Assembly: GCA_951804985.1 (NCBI GenBank)
Contig: OX638133.1
Location: 76,204,367 to 76,268,366, forward strand
DNA length: 64,000 nucleotides
Reading direction: 5' to 3'
Source: Dryomyza anilis
Taxonomy: Eukaryota; Arthropoda; Insecta; Diptera; Dryomyzidae
Shown: piece by piece, positions 34,508-47,060 of the stretch
Layout of the letters: each line of letters opens with the position of its first letter
How positions within the stretch are numbered: position 1 is the first letter of the stretch
The notes under the pieces: generated by a model
What the model saw: only the letters and a program-made list of their open reading frames with translations
The model's database searches: none
What the model was told of the DNA's origin: nothing
Made by a program: the position numbers and the translations under genes

Positions 34508-37112
34508 ATGCCTCAACTTTCTACTATAATAAATTAAAAAAAAAAAATTTGACTTTAATTGAGAAAAAAACACAATTGCCATGAATTTTGGTAAAAATTA
34601 GAGGTATTTCTTATTCTAAAAATCATTAAACGGAATCAATAGGTTTAACTTTAACATATCACACCTTGGTAACGTTTTCTGTGGAATGCCACAAATTTAA
34701 ATTGTTTTAATCTTCAAAAAACTACTATTATTTTAATTTTTTGGTATGTTTCGTATGTTCAGATCAAATATATTATTTTACAGTGAAATATACAAATGCA
34801 TGGAAATGTTAATTATAGATAGTATATAATTATAATATGGTTAATGAAAACTATCATGTTATGATAATGGAAATATAAAATATTTTAATTATTTTTTATA
34901 AATTTAAAAAGAAAAAAACAAAAAATATAACATTAAAGTTTATGTAAAAAATACCATAAATAATTGCTGCAAATACCGCTTGCTTTGCACCAAATCTTTG
35001 ATATTTGCTAAAAACACATTAAATTTCTCAATGTGTACTTCATAATTTTGTCTGTCTGCATATATATCTTCATGCCGTCTAAAGTGATTTTAAATCCGAC
35101 AGATTTGTAAAATGTGGCGAACCACACAATCAAAGTTTATGGCATTCAGTCATTTATTTTACTCCACAAAACTTTGTTAGCTCGTGTGCCACAATCTCTG
35201 GCACCGGAAACATTAGGGACACCATGTAGGTCCCCCCTCCTCCATACAATTTCTCACTATTCTGGTTGAAACTATTTTCAAGTGTTGTAAATTCTACTTA
35301 AAAACTAGTTAAATTTTAATCTTCTCCACACTCACTGACTGTAGCTTCCATTTTTTGACCCACGCACATATTCGAAAATGAATCATTTTCATCAGACGTT
35401 CATTCGAATATGTTCTTCGTTGGACTTCGTTTTGGTCAAGCATTATTTCTGTCGGATTATAAGAGTGATAGTTTCGAGTGTGGGCTACAATTTCTAGCGT
35501 TTTAACCCTTCAAACCGAGAGGGTTCGGGTTCAAGAGCTGCCGTTGACATGGTTGGTCAACTTGTGTTAAATTAATTTTTAAACACCTGACTTTTGAGTG
35601 TCTTATTTTACGCTTCGATACATTGTATTCATTAAATTGGAAAATCTTTGTAATTTTTTCAAGTTTTATTATTATCTGTTACTTGATAAAGGCAATTTTA
35701 TAATTTCAATAAGACTTTTTATGTTTTTAATCGGATTTGTTTTATTGAATGAAATAGTCAACTTTTCAATTTACAACTTGGTTACATTGACACTTTTCTA
35801 AAGCCATATTTAGTGTCTTGTGTATTGCATTTTAATTCGACTTATATGTCTTTTTTTCTCAACAAGAAAATTTTGTCAATTCAATGCAAAGTAAAATGAA
35901 GAGCCTAAAAACAATAGTAGAAATTTTGTATTTTATTTCCATTTGTAAATTTTAACTTTTCTAAACTTTATGCATTGGTCAAAATGTTTTATATAGTTTT
36001 AAGTACTTCATCTCTCCACAGCAGTATCCAGTGAAATCTTTTGAATAACTGTTTCTCTGAAGATTTTGTAACTTTTTGCACAGAACTATACCAAAAACTC
36101 AAAAACCCATAAATACTCTCATTTAAAATATGGCAAGCGCGACATTGTTGCCGGTTGGAGTTTACAAAACTGTAGCAAAAAAAAAAACAACAACAATCAC
36201 CACTACTATAACAACAAACATTCCCAAAAATTACTTTCTGCAAAATGCATCAAAAACTTTCAAGAACTAATGCTGCCAGAAATCCTTTCATTCATTTATT
36301 CTGCATTGTTTCGCATTTCCACTGTGTAGCGAACGAAAACTTTTGGACATTTTGTTTATAATAATTTTTGGCTTAGCATTTGCAAATATAAATGTTCATT
36401 AAATACTAAAGTTTTGTAGTCGTTCTTTTTTTGGAAATTTCTCAAAAATTCTTTACAGCTGAAAATTACAAAGTTTTGAATTTCAATGCGAATACAAATT
36501 AATGCGATGGTGACATTTTTTAAAGATGTGTTTCATTCTTATAGTAAATGAAATATTTTTTTTATAAATTCTATTTATTTGTTTATTGAAGTCAGTTTGA
36601 GTTTAGGGATTTTTCACTATTCTTCTTGTCTACACCATAAATGAATTTTTGAAATGAATTTTTGAATTTCGCTAAATTGTTGAATTTATTAAAACAATCT
36701 ATTTCTAAATGAAACATTCATATTTTTGCTTTAAACATATTTTTAATTTAGAATAAAAAATTACTAAATGGCTTATTAGTTAAAATTTTATAGTAAATAT
36801 TGATATGTTTGACCTAATCAAAAAAGTTTTTCAAGCAACGTATTTTATTTCAAAAAATACAAAAAAATTGTTTGCATATTTGGCACAATCGATAATATTT
36901 TTGAGACAGCCGTAATTTAACTTTATAATTTACAAAATATTATAAATTGTGAATGTTATCTTCTATTATTTAAAGAAATCAATTATATGCTTGACATAAG
37001 CTAAATTTATATTTTTAAATTTTCGAAATAGTGTAAAATATCTGAAACAGAAAATATATGTTTTTGCATAACGTAATTCTAAAACAGTAATATGAAAAAT
37101 ATTTAAAATATG
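34508..37112 (+). other. intronic stretch, nothing recognised
   Basis: AT-rich. A small hairpin (CATATTCGAA / TTCGAATATG) sits at 35367-35413. Short ORFs of up to 84 codons are unsupported. Confidence 0.4.
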
Positions 37113-37359
37113 TTAAGGGTGTGTGCGAATTCGACTAAATTGCTGACTAAACTAAATTGTAGAAGTTTTTATTCGACCGCCATTCGGTAACTGGTAATTG
37201 TTAGTCTCTAATAAATCGATTATCATATGTCTGTTTGATGTCTTCCAATTTAGTTCCATTTAGTCTGCTCGAAAATTTGCTAAATTGAAAAGTCGAACAC
37301 TGCATTACCGACCTAATTTAGTTTAGTCAGCAAATTAGGTGGATTTGCACACACCTTAA
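37113..37359. mobile_element. MITE with about 45-bp terminal inverted repeats
   Basis: Left end TTAAGGGTGTGTGCGAATTC, then CTAAATTGCTGACTAAACTAAATT. The right end is the mirror (AATTTAGTTTAGTCAGCAAA ... GCACACACCTTAA). The interior of about 150 bp is non-coding. The superfamily is not certain. Confidence 0.8.
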
Positions 37360-37812
37360 GATTAACAATCACATAACTGGCAGGACTAATATTGTGTTTA
37401 CTACAAACTTTACTAACTTCACGTAAATAAATAAATGGTTTGTTGTAAACATAATATATTTTCAAACATAAATTCGATGACTAATTTGTCGACAGAATGT
37501 AATTTCAGAGTTTTAAATTATTTTGGAAATAATTTGATGATTTAAAGTTATACATTTATTCAGGTTAAATACAGAAAAGATATGTCTAATTCTGAAACAG
37601 TTATATCAAAAATAGTCCAAATTGTGTAATACCAACAATCACAGAACTCGCAGATTGGGTTTATTTTTTGTGTTTACTACAAACTTTACTAATTTCACGT
37701 AAAGAAAGAAATTCGTTGACTAATTTGTCTATTGAATATAATTTCAAAGTTTTAAATTATTTTGGGATTTATTTCATGATTTAAAGTTATACTTTTATAT
37801 TTATATTCTGGT
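37360..37812. repeat. diverged tandem duplication, two units of about 250 bp
   Basis: Unit 1 (37360-37570) and unit 2 (37630-37812) share in order 'ACAATCACA.AACT.GCAG', 'TGTGTTTACTACAAACTTTACTAA.TTCACGTAAA', 'GACTAATTTGTC', and 'AGTTTTAAATTATTTTGG ... GATGATTTAAAGTTATAC'. The 37.1-kb MITE sits at the start of unit 1. Confidence 0.75.
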
Positions 37813-38063
37813 TATATATTGTTGTTAATTAAATTATTATGTTTGCATAAAACTTATTTTTTCTGTGTGTTGATAATGTACTAAATACATAGTAAATACA
37901 GTTATCGAAATGTTATATATCTGTTTATAATAAAATCAAATTATAATAATTACACATTTTTAGAAGTAGTTGTTTAACAAACACATGGTGGTTTTTTTTT
38001 GGGTGTGGTAATCATTTGTTAAAAATTATATAAAGGTTCAATTAAATAACAGAATGCATTATT

Positions 38064-38247
38064 AAGCTCGAATCACACGATTGAATAAACAGTCAACTTT
38101 AGAATCAATTTTCAAAACAATTTAAATATCAATCGTGTGATTGCCTTATTTTCCATACATAAATTGGGTAATCACACGATTGATATTAAAATTATTTGAA
38201 AATTGTTTCAAAAGTTTACTGTTTATTCAATCGTATGATTCGAGCTT
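38064..38247. mobile_element. short foldback MITE, 184 bp
   Basis: The left half AGCTCGAATCACACGATTGA continues to the middle, where the mirror begins (CACACGATTGATATT...), ending TCAATCGTATGATTCGAGCT. The two arms cover nearly the whole element. It is flanked by TTA on both sides, which fits a PIF/Harbinger-type TTA target duplication. Non-coding. Confidence 0.8.
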
Positions 38248-40324
38248 TACAATCAAACATATTAATAACACAATTATGTTTATTCCTTGTCATACTCCAA
38301 AATATCACAATAATTATTATTATTAACACAATTGTGTTTATTATACTATAGAAAGTTAAATATTTTCCACAACCATTAATACAAATAATAAATAAATTAT
38401 TGAATATAATTTTTATAAAATAAAATTACTAACACAAACATTTACATAGTTAATATCTTAATTAGAAAAATCAAGAACTTTTTTCATAGAAATATACTGA
38501 GAGAAAATTATGTTTGCAGCAACTATATTTCCAATTATAAATGTTGTGACTTTACTTCGTTGTAATTTGTCATAATATTTGTTTGTTCATTTCATGATTT
38601 AAATAATATATAATATTGTTATTAACATATTTATATGGAAATGCCTGTAATATATGTGTAACATAATATGTTTGCTGCAAAATATATTTTTCCCTGTATA
38701 TATATACTCGAAGCTATACCCTCCAAATTGTAAATGACACTTAAATTTAAGTTTTAATTGTCACAGTTTATAATATTTTTTATATAATTATTATAAAATT
38801 ATAATGATTACAAACATTTTAAAAATTGCGTAAACATTACTTTTTTTATAAAAAAACAGTATATATAAAAATATAATTATACTGTCGCAATACTTCTGAA
38901 GACACCTGTGGGAGTTTTAGGCTTTATGAGCAATGACAATTAAAATTATAATTATTTCTATGCAATACACAAAGTACTAAAATGTGAAATGTGATGTAGT
39001 GACCTCATGTTGAGCCAAATATAATTTATTAATTAGCCAAAGATGGGAAAAACCCATAAAAATTCACATAATTCATGCTGCGGCACTTCAATAAAACCAT
39101 GGTACCTACTACTTATAATAATAGTAATAATTTCTAACAAATTTCTTTTAGTCTATCACAAAGTACTACAATATACCGCCGACATTTTATTGTTTTTCGT
39201 TTTCTCAAGCAACTAATTAATAATTCCTATTGTTTTTATCGATAGGCGAACATTAAATTTGTATTATTAATAACAATTAATGAGTGGGTGTTATATATGC
39301 GTTCGAGAGTTCTCTACATTGGTAGGCCACATTTCATATTCGTATTTAACCTACTAAATATTGTTGTGCCTTTTTTCCGAGCCTGCTGCATATCAATGTC
39401 AGCAACATATTAAGTTATAAATTATTTAATGTTGACTACTCTGCCGCCTCCTGTGGTTTCCGGTGCGTTACATAGACATACCGGTTCCTTTAGACTGTTT
39501 GACTGTATGTGGTTCTGGAATATTATCAGCATACCGTCATAAATTATATTATTACCACGGCAATTAAAGTAAAATGTCTGTTTTTGTTGGTCTATTGTGT
39601 TGGTGGTTATTAATTTGTTTAACCTTTCCAAAACATAACCAGTGGTTTTGTGTTTTGTAATTAAATTTCAAATTCAGTGCTACAAACAGTTTTTTTTTTT
39701 TACAAATTAACCAACGCTCAGGGGATGCCCCCTTTTCATGCAAAGCACAGTGTTGATCGTAGGAAAGGATGATAGGTTAAAAGGAGGCGGGAAAGATAGA
39801 GTAGTGTCGGTGAATGTTTGTTTTGAACTTGTTTCTTAGTTGTCTGATTTATGTCTATAATTTATTATCTTCATACATGAATAGTTTTAGTTTTGACATA
39901 AATTTGCAATAATAAGGGCGAATTTGTGGAAATATGTGTCACAAAGTTGGTCGAGTTTTCGAAATCATAGAGAGAATGGCATTTTAAGATTTTTTTTTTA
40001 CTAACACCAATATATTACTTTATTTTCCTTTTTCATCGTATTACGTAAATGATAAACGAAGATACATTTTAAAGAAATTCGTTTATCATTAGTTTACTAT
40101 AAATATTCGTTATTTTTTATTATGAATATTTTGTATTCGTAGTCTATTTTTGATGCTGACTTTCGCGGGGTTTCGAACCCGGGAGTTTTTAAAACGCAGT
40201 TCAAAGTACTAAGGGGCTGAGCCAAAAACGTAATGATATTTATAAGATAATGAAATAGTTCAAATAATTTCAAATAATAATGATGATTGCAGAAAACAAC
40301 TTCAACAACATTTTTTTAATTAGA
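38248..40324 (+). other. intronic AT-rich stretch
   Basis: Nothing recognised as a gene. A tRNA-like relic at about 40154-40222 (reverse strand) is discussed among the rejected items. Confidence 0.4.
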
Positions 40325-41450
40325 AATTATTAATTTAATGTTCGAAAGGGATGATTGAAATAGGCAAGAGTCTTGCTCCTGTAGTTTTTCCATGAACATG
40401 AATAAAATAGACATTCTGATGCAAGAACTTTTGTCATGTTCTTATTTTAGTAATTTTTAATTTTGTTTTTTTTTTTTTGAGTGATGTATCCAAAACTCGA
40501 AAAGACCTGATAAGTTAATAATAATAATAATAGTTTGGCGCTACAGTCCTATAAGAACTTAGGCCGAGCTCTCTCACCATTTTGAGTTGCACGTGTTATA
40601 TTTGTACTCAAAGTGGTGGGACCTACAGTTTATTGCCGAATCCGAACGGCGGGTGAGAGCTTTTCATAGGTAAGGTTTTATTCTCGTAGGTTTGCCATGT
40701 ACTGCCGAGAGGTAGCGCGGTATAGAAAAATGTTTCTATGAAAAGATGTTGTTAGTCCCAGTCCAGGTTTGAACCAGGTTTCGGCTCGCAGTCCAACGCA
40801 CTAACCACTGAGCTAGCGCGGCTGATAAGTTACTATTGAATATACTGAAACTGAATAAGAAAAGATAGAACTGCCGATGCAAGAGCAAGAATAACCCTGC
40901 AATAACAAGACAAGAGTTTGTACGATTTTGTAGGCCAAAGTTTCCATCTTATCGAATCAAATTGTATGTACTAACAGACGTTTATTAATTTGCATTTTGT
41001 ACAAAAGTATTTTGTTCCTCAAATTGCAATAAATGCAAGACTCTTGCAGCAAAAACTAATAACCTAGCAAGTACGAGTACAAGAAAATATCGAACTGCAG
41101 ATGCAAGAACAACTCAGCATTTCTATTTTTGAAGGTGACACTCAAGGGTATTCAAAGGATTAGTAGGCTATAAAGTAACAAGAAACTAGGTGCAAATAAT
41201 AATGACGAATTACAAAATTATAATTTTCTGTTCGAAAGGGATGACTGAAAAATGCTAGAGTCTGGCTCTTACAGTTTTTGCACGAACAAGAACGAGATCG
41301 ACTTTCCGATGCAAGAACAAGATAAAGAGCAGGACTATCAAGAATGAGAGTCAAATTGCAAAACTCTCGTACTTGTTCTTGCATAATTCTCTTAAATCTT
41401 ATCATGTTCTTGCTGGGTCCAGTTCTTGTTCTTGCATTTACTTATAACTA
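40325..41450. repeat. dispersed direct repeats with TTCGAAAGGGATGA and GATGCAAGAAC
   Basis: About 110 bp at 40340-40425 ('gttcgaaagggatgattgaaa ... aagagtcttgctcctgtagtttttccatgaac ... gatgcaagaac') recurs at 41229-41320 ('gttcgaaagggatgactgaaa ... agagtctggctcttacagtttttgcacgaac ... gatgcaagaac'). Related GATGCAAGAGCAAG and GCAAGACTCTTGC pieces lie in between. A SINE interrupts the region. The inverted pair gcaagaacaag/cttgttcttgc suggests foldback ability. Confidence 0.6.
40518..40821 (-). mobile_element. tRNA-derived SINE, copy 5 (reverse)
   Basis: Reverse complement of the family, with the ATT tail at the left and the tRNA-like head at the right (ACTAACCACTGAGCTAGCGC near 40803). A perfect 11-bp target-site duplication, CTGATAAGTTA, lies at 40507-40517 and 40822-40832. 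There is a small deletion in the B-box/anticodon region relative to copy 4. Confidence 0.92.
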
Positions 41451-42254
41451 GAGAAATGTTATATTTTTTAAATATAAAAAATAAATTTATATTTATTTTA
41501 AGTTTAAAAATATAAAAAAGATTTTTTTACATTAAACATAAATATTATATAAAATTTAATTTACTTTATTACCATTTCTTAAATTTTGACATTTGATGTA
41601 CCTACATTTTCACCTCTAAATCTACATTTTTATACTAAAAAAAAAAAAAAAATGTAAAATTCATTTTGTTTTTACATGTTTACACATGTCAGGCGAGTAA
41701 TGGACACGTGGTTGCAGCATTGTCGAAAAAAGTCAAATTTGATGTGAGTTGTAAGTAATAATAAAACATACAAAACAGCACACATTTCAGAAAAAAGAAA
41801 TTCAAAAAAGTCAAGGCTTTCACAGTGCATTATATTTTCCGTCCATCAAGAGAATTTTTTTTCATAGGTATTTTTTTTTTATGACTTCACGCAGGATGCT
41901 AGAACAACGTACTATGTTTATTATTTTGTTATAGTGGTTAAGGGCAAAAGGTAGTTTTTCAAAAACACAAAAATGCCTACTCTCAGCATTGTTGTTGTTT
42001 AATGTTTATTTTATTTATTTTTTGCACCATGTTAATTTTGCTTAGCGCAGAAATTCATTATTATTCATTTATGCAAATAAAGTAGCGTGCGGCATGCGCC
42101 ATGTGGCGCCCTCTGTTGAGTGATTGCGTAAGGTTGCTGTTTTTATTATTATTGTTGATATATTTTTGTCGTATCCTGTTCGCCTTGCGCTATTTTCGCA
42201 TAAGTTAACCTCGTGCTAAATGCATGCATAATAATAATGTTATTTAAAGTATTT
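41451..42254 (+). other. intronic stretch
   Basis: AT-rich to about 42000, then less so. Contains the CTCF-like word at 42106-42119. No coding signal. Confidence 0.4.
42106..42119 (-). promoter_or_regulatory. CTCF-like motif (12 of 14), reverse strand
   Basis: The reverse strand reads TCAACAGAGGGCGC, 12 of 14 positions of CCASYAGRKGGCRS, including the conserved AGAGGGCGC. Orientation is opposite to the 6.6-kb site. Confidence 0.3.
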
Positions 42255-42501
42255 TCAGTGTAGTTTGCGGTGCAAGTTTTTCTTTTTTTTCTATTTTTTC
42301 GTATTCTTTTTTTTGTGCGGTATTTTGTACAACAAGTATAAATTAACGTTGCATACTTTGTGGCGGAGTGGCACGTCTAGGTGTTTGTGTGAAGTCATTG
42401 TGCATATGGTTGAACAAGTGTTTGTGTGCTCAACACGTTAGTGAACAATGCAGACGCGTTAGTGTGCGCAAGAAAACTGCTGTTTGTCTTACTTTGTTTT
42501 G
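42255..42501 (+). promoter_or_regulatory. candidate internal promoter / non-coding 5' exon
   Basis: A patch less AT-rich than its surroundings, with an initiator-like TTTTCAGTG near 42252 and a good donor TTTT|GTAAGTATTT at 42502. There is no ORF of note across it. It could be an alternative first exon feeding downstream exons of the sidestep-like gene. This is a weak inference from composition and the donor only. Confidence 0.2.
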
Positions 42502-42654
42502 TAAGTATTTTATTTTTTTTTGACAGAAGCGGATTAATTACTTATAATATGTTTTGTATATTATAAAGCATATTTTAAATAACGAAAATATGTGAAAAAA
42601 AAATGCAATTTATGAAATTATAAAAATTTGGATATTATAAAAGTATACAAATAT

Positions 42655-43495
42655 TATAAAAGTATGCAAAATATTCAAAATATTATAAAAGTATGCAAAA
42701 TATTCAAAATATTCAAAATATTCAAAATATTCAAAATATTCAAAATATTCAAAATATTCAAAATATTCAAAATATTCAAAATATGCAAAATATTCAAAAT
42801 ATTCAAAATATTCAAAATATTCAAAATATTCAAAATATTCAAAATATTCAAAATATTCAAAATATTCAAAATATTCAAAATATTCAAAATATTCAAAATA
42901 TTCAAAATATTCAAAATTTTCAAAATATTCAAAATATTCAAAATATTCAAAATATTCAAAATATTCAAAATATTCAAAATATTCAAAATATTCAACATAT
43001 TCAAAATATTCAAAATATTCAAAATATTCAAAATATTCAAAATATTCAAAATATTCAAAATATTCAAAATATTCAAAATATTCAAAATATTCAAAATATT
43101 CAAAATATTCAAAATATTCAAAATATTCAAAATATTCAAAATATGCAAAATATGCAAAATATGCAAAATATGCAGAATATGCGAAATATGCAAAATATGC
43201 AAAATATGCAAAATATGCAAAATGTGCAAAATATGCAAAATGTGCAAAACATGCAAAATATGCCAAATATACAAAATATGCAAAATATGCAAAATATGCA
43301 AATATGCAAAATATGCAAAATATGCAAAATATGCAATATATGCAAAATATGCAAAATATGCAAAATATGCAAAATATGTAATATATGCGAAATATGCAAA
43401 ATATGCAAAATATGCAAAATATGCAAAATATGCAAAATATGCAAAATATGCAAAATATGCAAAATATGCAAAATATGCAATATATTCAAAATATG
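42655..43495 (+). repeat. homogeneous 9-bp satellite, AAAATATTC then AAAATATGC
   Basis: About 93 units. The first about 53 are almost all AAAATATTC, with one isolated AAAATATGC near 42783. From 43141 on nearly all are AAAATATGC with a few variants (TGTGC, CATGC, TATGTAATA). The period is a multiple of 3, so five or more long overlapping ORFs (up to 291 codons, such as NIQNIQ, KIFKIF, EYFEYF) run along both strands. None is a gene. Confidence 0.97.
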
Positions 43496-46079
43496 TAAAT
43501 TGACACAAACTATGTCTAGATATGCTTAGATTTGCAATTCAATATTTATTCAATACGCATATTGCATATTTTCTTATTGAGCAATATAGATGGAATCATA
43601 TAATTTAAATAGTTTATTTAAATTTATAGTATTTGTAGTAGTTTTATAAATTTTATATTACAAAATTATTTCTTACAATATATATCTACGTAATATAAAA
43701 TAATTGCTCTAGTTATATAAAACAAGCATTATATAACGCAACCAGGAAAAAAAAATACAAATACGTCTTACCGCACCCTATTTCTAATAGCCATGGGGAA
43801 TGACTTGTAGTGTCACTGACACATATGCATACATTGCATGCATGACTACAAGGCTTAAGCGTCAAACTCAGCTCATAAAATGGCTTAGTAGCAGACGCAC
43901 GCGACAATATGTAAACCTGCGGTTTCTTTATTTTCTCTAAGCTAGCTAATTAATTAATTCATTTTTTATTTTTGCATTACATATTCTGAGAACTTTGAGT
44001 CATAAAGTGTAGAGAAAGCACACTTAGAAAAAGCAATAATATGTATTTAATTCTGACAAATATTATAATATTGTGACAATACGCTATCATTTAATTAAAT
44101 AGTTATAAAAATATATAAATATTTTTGTGGCAATATTTAAATTAGACCATTAACTTTTTAAGTGTTCATCACAATTATTTTTCTAATAAAATTATGTTGG
44201 AATAAAAATTGTTAATAGTGTTAATCAAACCATTGAATATATTTATGATGAACATATGACTTAGTTCAAATTGCAAATTATTGTTGCAAAATTTTGTTTA
44301 TTTACTATTGATTTAAGAGAATTCCAATGTTTGCTATAATTCATTTTTATTTCTAAAATATTTCTCATAACACTTAAAATAGTAAACATTAATAGCCAAA
44401 TTCTGGCACGAGTCACAAATTCAAATAGATCACAATGATGAGCTTTATCACAATTATCACAATTTCGTATTCGATTAATTTTATTCTCTATGTTTATTGA
44501 CATAAAAGCCTGAATCAATTGTCATTTGTAACAACTGTTATTGATAACAATTGTCATTGCTCGCTAGAATAGGGCTGTTAGTTGACATTTGTTTAAAATA
44601 TATTTCTATTTGATTTTTATTGATTTATAATTATAAATATTTAAATGTTTCCCACAATGAATTTAAATATTTGTCTTACTTTTTGTAATATTTTATAGTA
44701 GTTTTTATAATTTATATTTAAAAATTTGTTTATATTTCAAATACTTATACTAAGAATTTTTGCTATTTCAATTAAGATTGCGACAATAAGTTTTAATATT
44801 AAAATATATTTCACAAATATTTTAGTGTAATATTTTGAAGTTATATAATATAATTGTAGATTTCATTAAATAAAACAAATGTGTTTGACGTAATTTATTT
44901 ATACCTCAAATACTCGTAATAGGTATTTTTTTATTTAAAAGTTATTACAATTTCAATTATAATTGCGGGAATAATATTGTAGTTTTAATTGCTTGCAGCA
45001 ACAATACAATAAAATTTAAATTAAGAAATATAAAAATGATAGTTAAGCAAAACATACTCGTTTTAGTGGGAAACAAAGAATTTATTTGTTTTCTTTTCTA
45101 AGTGTATTGCTGTTAAAATGTGGTTGTGCAAATCGTTTGATGTTGGCTAAAAACGTTGCCATTTTGTGTTGGCTGCCCGAAACACTTTAACAGCAAATTC
45201 GAGCCAACCATTAATGGCCTTAAACCATAAGGTGCTGCTACCCGTTTGTTCGTCTGTCCACTTTATGCAGTTTTATACTTGGAAATGGGCGTATAGCTAG
45301 CTACCTCAGACGCTGTTTGAAGCTGTTTTAAATTTCTTCAGCTCGTTGAGGTTCTGCAGCTCGCTTTCTTGGCCCCCCCTTAATTGCCGGATTTGCTTGT
45401 AATGCCATTTGTGTGTTTGCATAATTAAAAAGAAATTACGAGGCTGTTGCCAGTGCAATTAGTCGCTTAAAATGACTTACTAAACAAAATATTGCAAAAT
45501 GTTTTCGATTTTTTTTTCTATCCTTTTTATTTTAATTTGCATAATTACATTTGATTTGATATAATATTTGTTATATTGAAATTATAAAATTTTATACTTT
45601 ATGCATTTATTAAACATTAATATATTTTATTAATTTAATTCCACAAATTAATAACATCACTTGTAAGTTGTCTTCAATTTCCTGTAGCCTACACAGATTG
45701 TCGTCAGCCAGGCAGCCAACCTCTGCCATTCAACATAATCGCATTAGCATTAAATTATGTGATTTTATTGAATGCGTTGCTTACTTTATTGCCTAGAGAA
45801 GGCATCATCATAATAATTCTTCGTGGTCTTATCATATTGGCCACATTGGCTTTGACCTTCGAAAGTACATAGGCCACCCACTTGGTCCGGTGTACACGTT
45901 GGCATAGTGTTATTTAAGAGCAGCCTGTTAGTTTGATAAAACCTTAAATCTTTGTGTTCTTATAAGGCTGGAAAATATTTTGCCTAGGAAGAGTGCAATT
46001 TGTAACCAAAGAATACACTACGAAAAACGTGTTTGCTATAAATATAATTAAAATATAGCTGAACTTTGAAAAACAGAAA
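43496..46079 (+). other. intronic AT-rich stretch
   Basis: A less AT-rich patch at 45100-45450 and 45690-45900 shows no exon of the sidestep type. Nothing else supported. Confidence 0.4.
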
Positions 46080-47060
46080 TGTATTTGTAAATATTATATT
46101 TCACAAAATAATAAGAATTATAATGTTTGTGCAATTATTAAGATATGTTTGGAATGCTTTCAGTTTGTAATATACAAGCATAAATATGTTTTCGAAAACC
46201 AGCTACATTTTTGTTACAAATATGCATAACAGATACATTAAACCAAAATAATTGTGTCATTCATATTAGTTCATATTAATAATAAATATTTTTAAATTAA
46301 ATACACGAATCAATATCTTTTACATTGTTTTTAAATTAATTTGGAAAAGAGACATATATATATTTTAATATAGTATTTCATAAAATAATAAAAATTATCA
46401 TCTTTGTGAATATAATATGATATGTTTGCTACAAAATCAGTGTATACTATAATTGGTGCAAGTATAAATATGTTTTCGAAAACAAGCATTATTTTTGTTC
46501 AAATATACATAACACATACTTTGTACTAAAATAATTATGCCATGAAACCATAAACATCAATATAGTTCGTTAAATAATAAATATGTTTAAATTAAATACT
46601 AAATTCAATATAAATGTATTGAGAAAGTAAAAATCATAAATAAATATAATATTTGTAAGAAATATATATTAAAAAATGTTTGATAAAAATATACATTATA
46701 TAATATGATTTTACTGCAGTTTAGCATTTTTTTTTATAAACATCAACATAGTTAATAAATGTTTAAATTAAATAATTAAAAAAAATATACGTTGATATAA
46801 TGATAAATTAAAAACCTTAAGTAAACACAATACTGGACAGATATTAATATAATAAACAAGTTAACTTCATATTATTATAATTTTATTGAACATCAATATA
46901 GTTGCGAAATTAATAATAAATATGTTTACAGTGAATACTGAAATATAAATATTGTTTGATGAAATTATGAAAAATGATTTATTGTACTTTATCACAATGA
47001 TAATATGTAATTTTAAATGGAAAACACATAATAATACCTTGATATAAAACATCCAATAAA
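46080..47060. repeat. degenerate tandem repeat, unit about 290 bp
   Basis: 'TATTTCACAAAATAATAAGAATTAT ... AAATATGTTTTCGAAAACCAGC ... CATAACAGATAC' near 46095-46230 recurs as 'TATTTCATAAAATAATAAAAATTAT ... AAATATGTTTTCGAAAACAAGC ... CATAACACATAC' near 46373-46520. Weaker copies (acatcaatatagttc.. aataaatatgttta) follow to about 47060. Confidence 0.7.

Noticed and set aside
35170..35240. CATISGTGN-like frame considered as the missing Ig2 exon
   Set aside because: No acceptor at the right place, ends in a stop without a donor, and no similarity to the family segment.
40154..40222. tRNA-like sequence on the reverse strand (TGGCTCAGCCC and GGGTTCGAAACCC)
   Set aside because: B-box-like and A-box-like words are present, but the anticodon stem does not pair and the T stem has a mismatch. 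At most a tRNA or SINE relic.
42610..43529. Long overlapping ORFs of 117-291 codons on both strands (NIQ, KIF, EYF, HIL repeats)
   Set aside because: The 9-bp tandem repeat has a period divisible by three and lacks stops, so frames stay open on both strands. No gene features.
45660..45850. Open frame with CRQPGSQPLPFN considered as the missing Ig2 exon
   Set aside because: Lacks the C-x-A-x-N pattern, suitable phases and splice borders.
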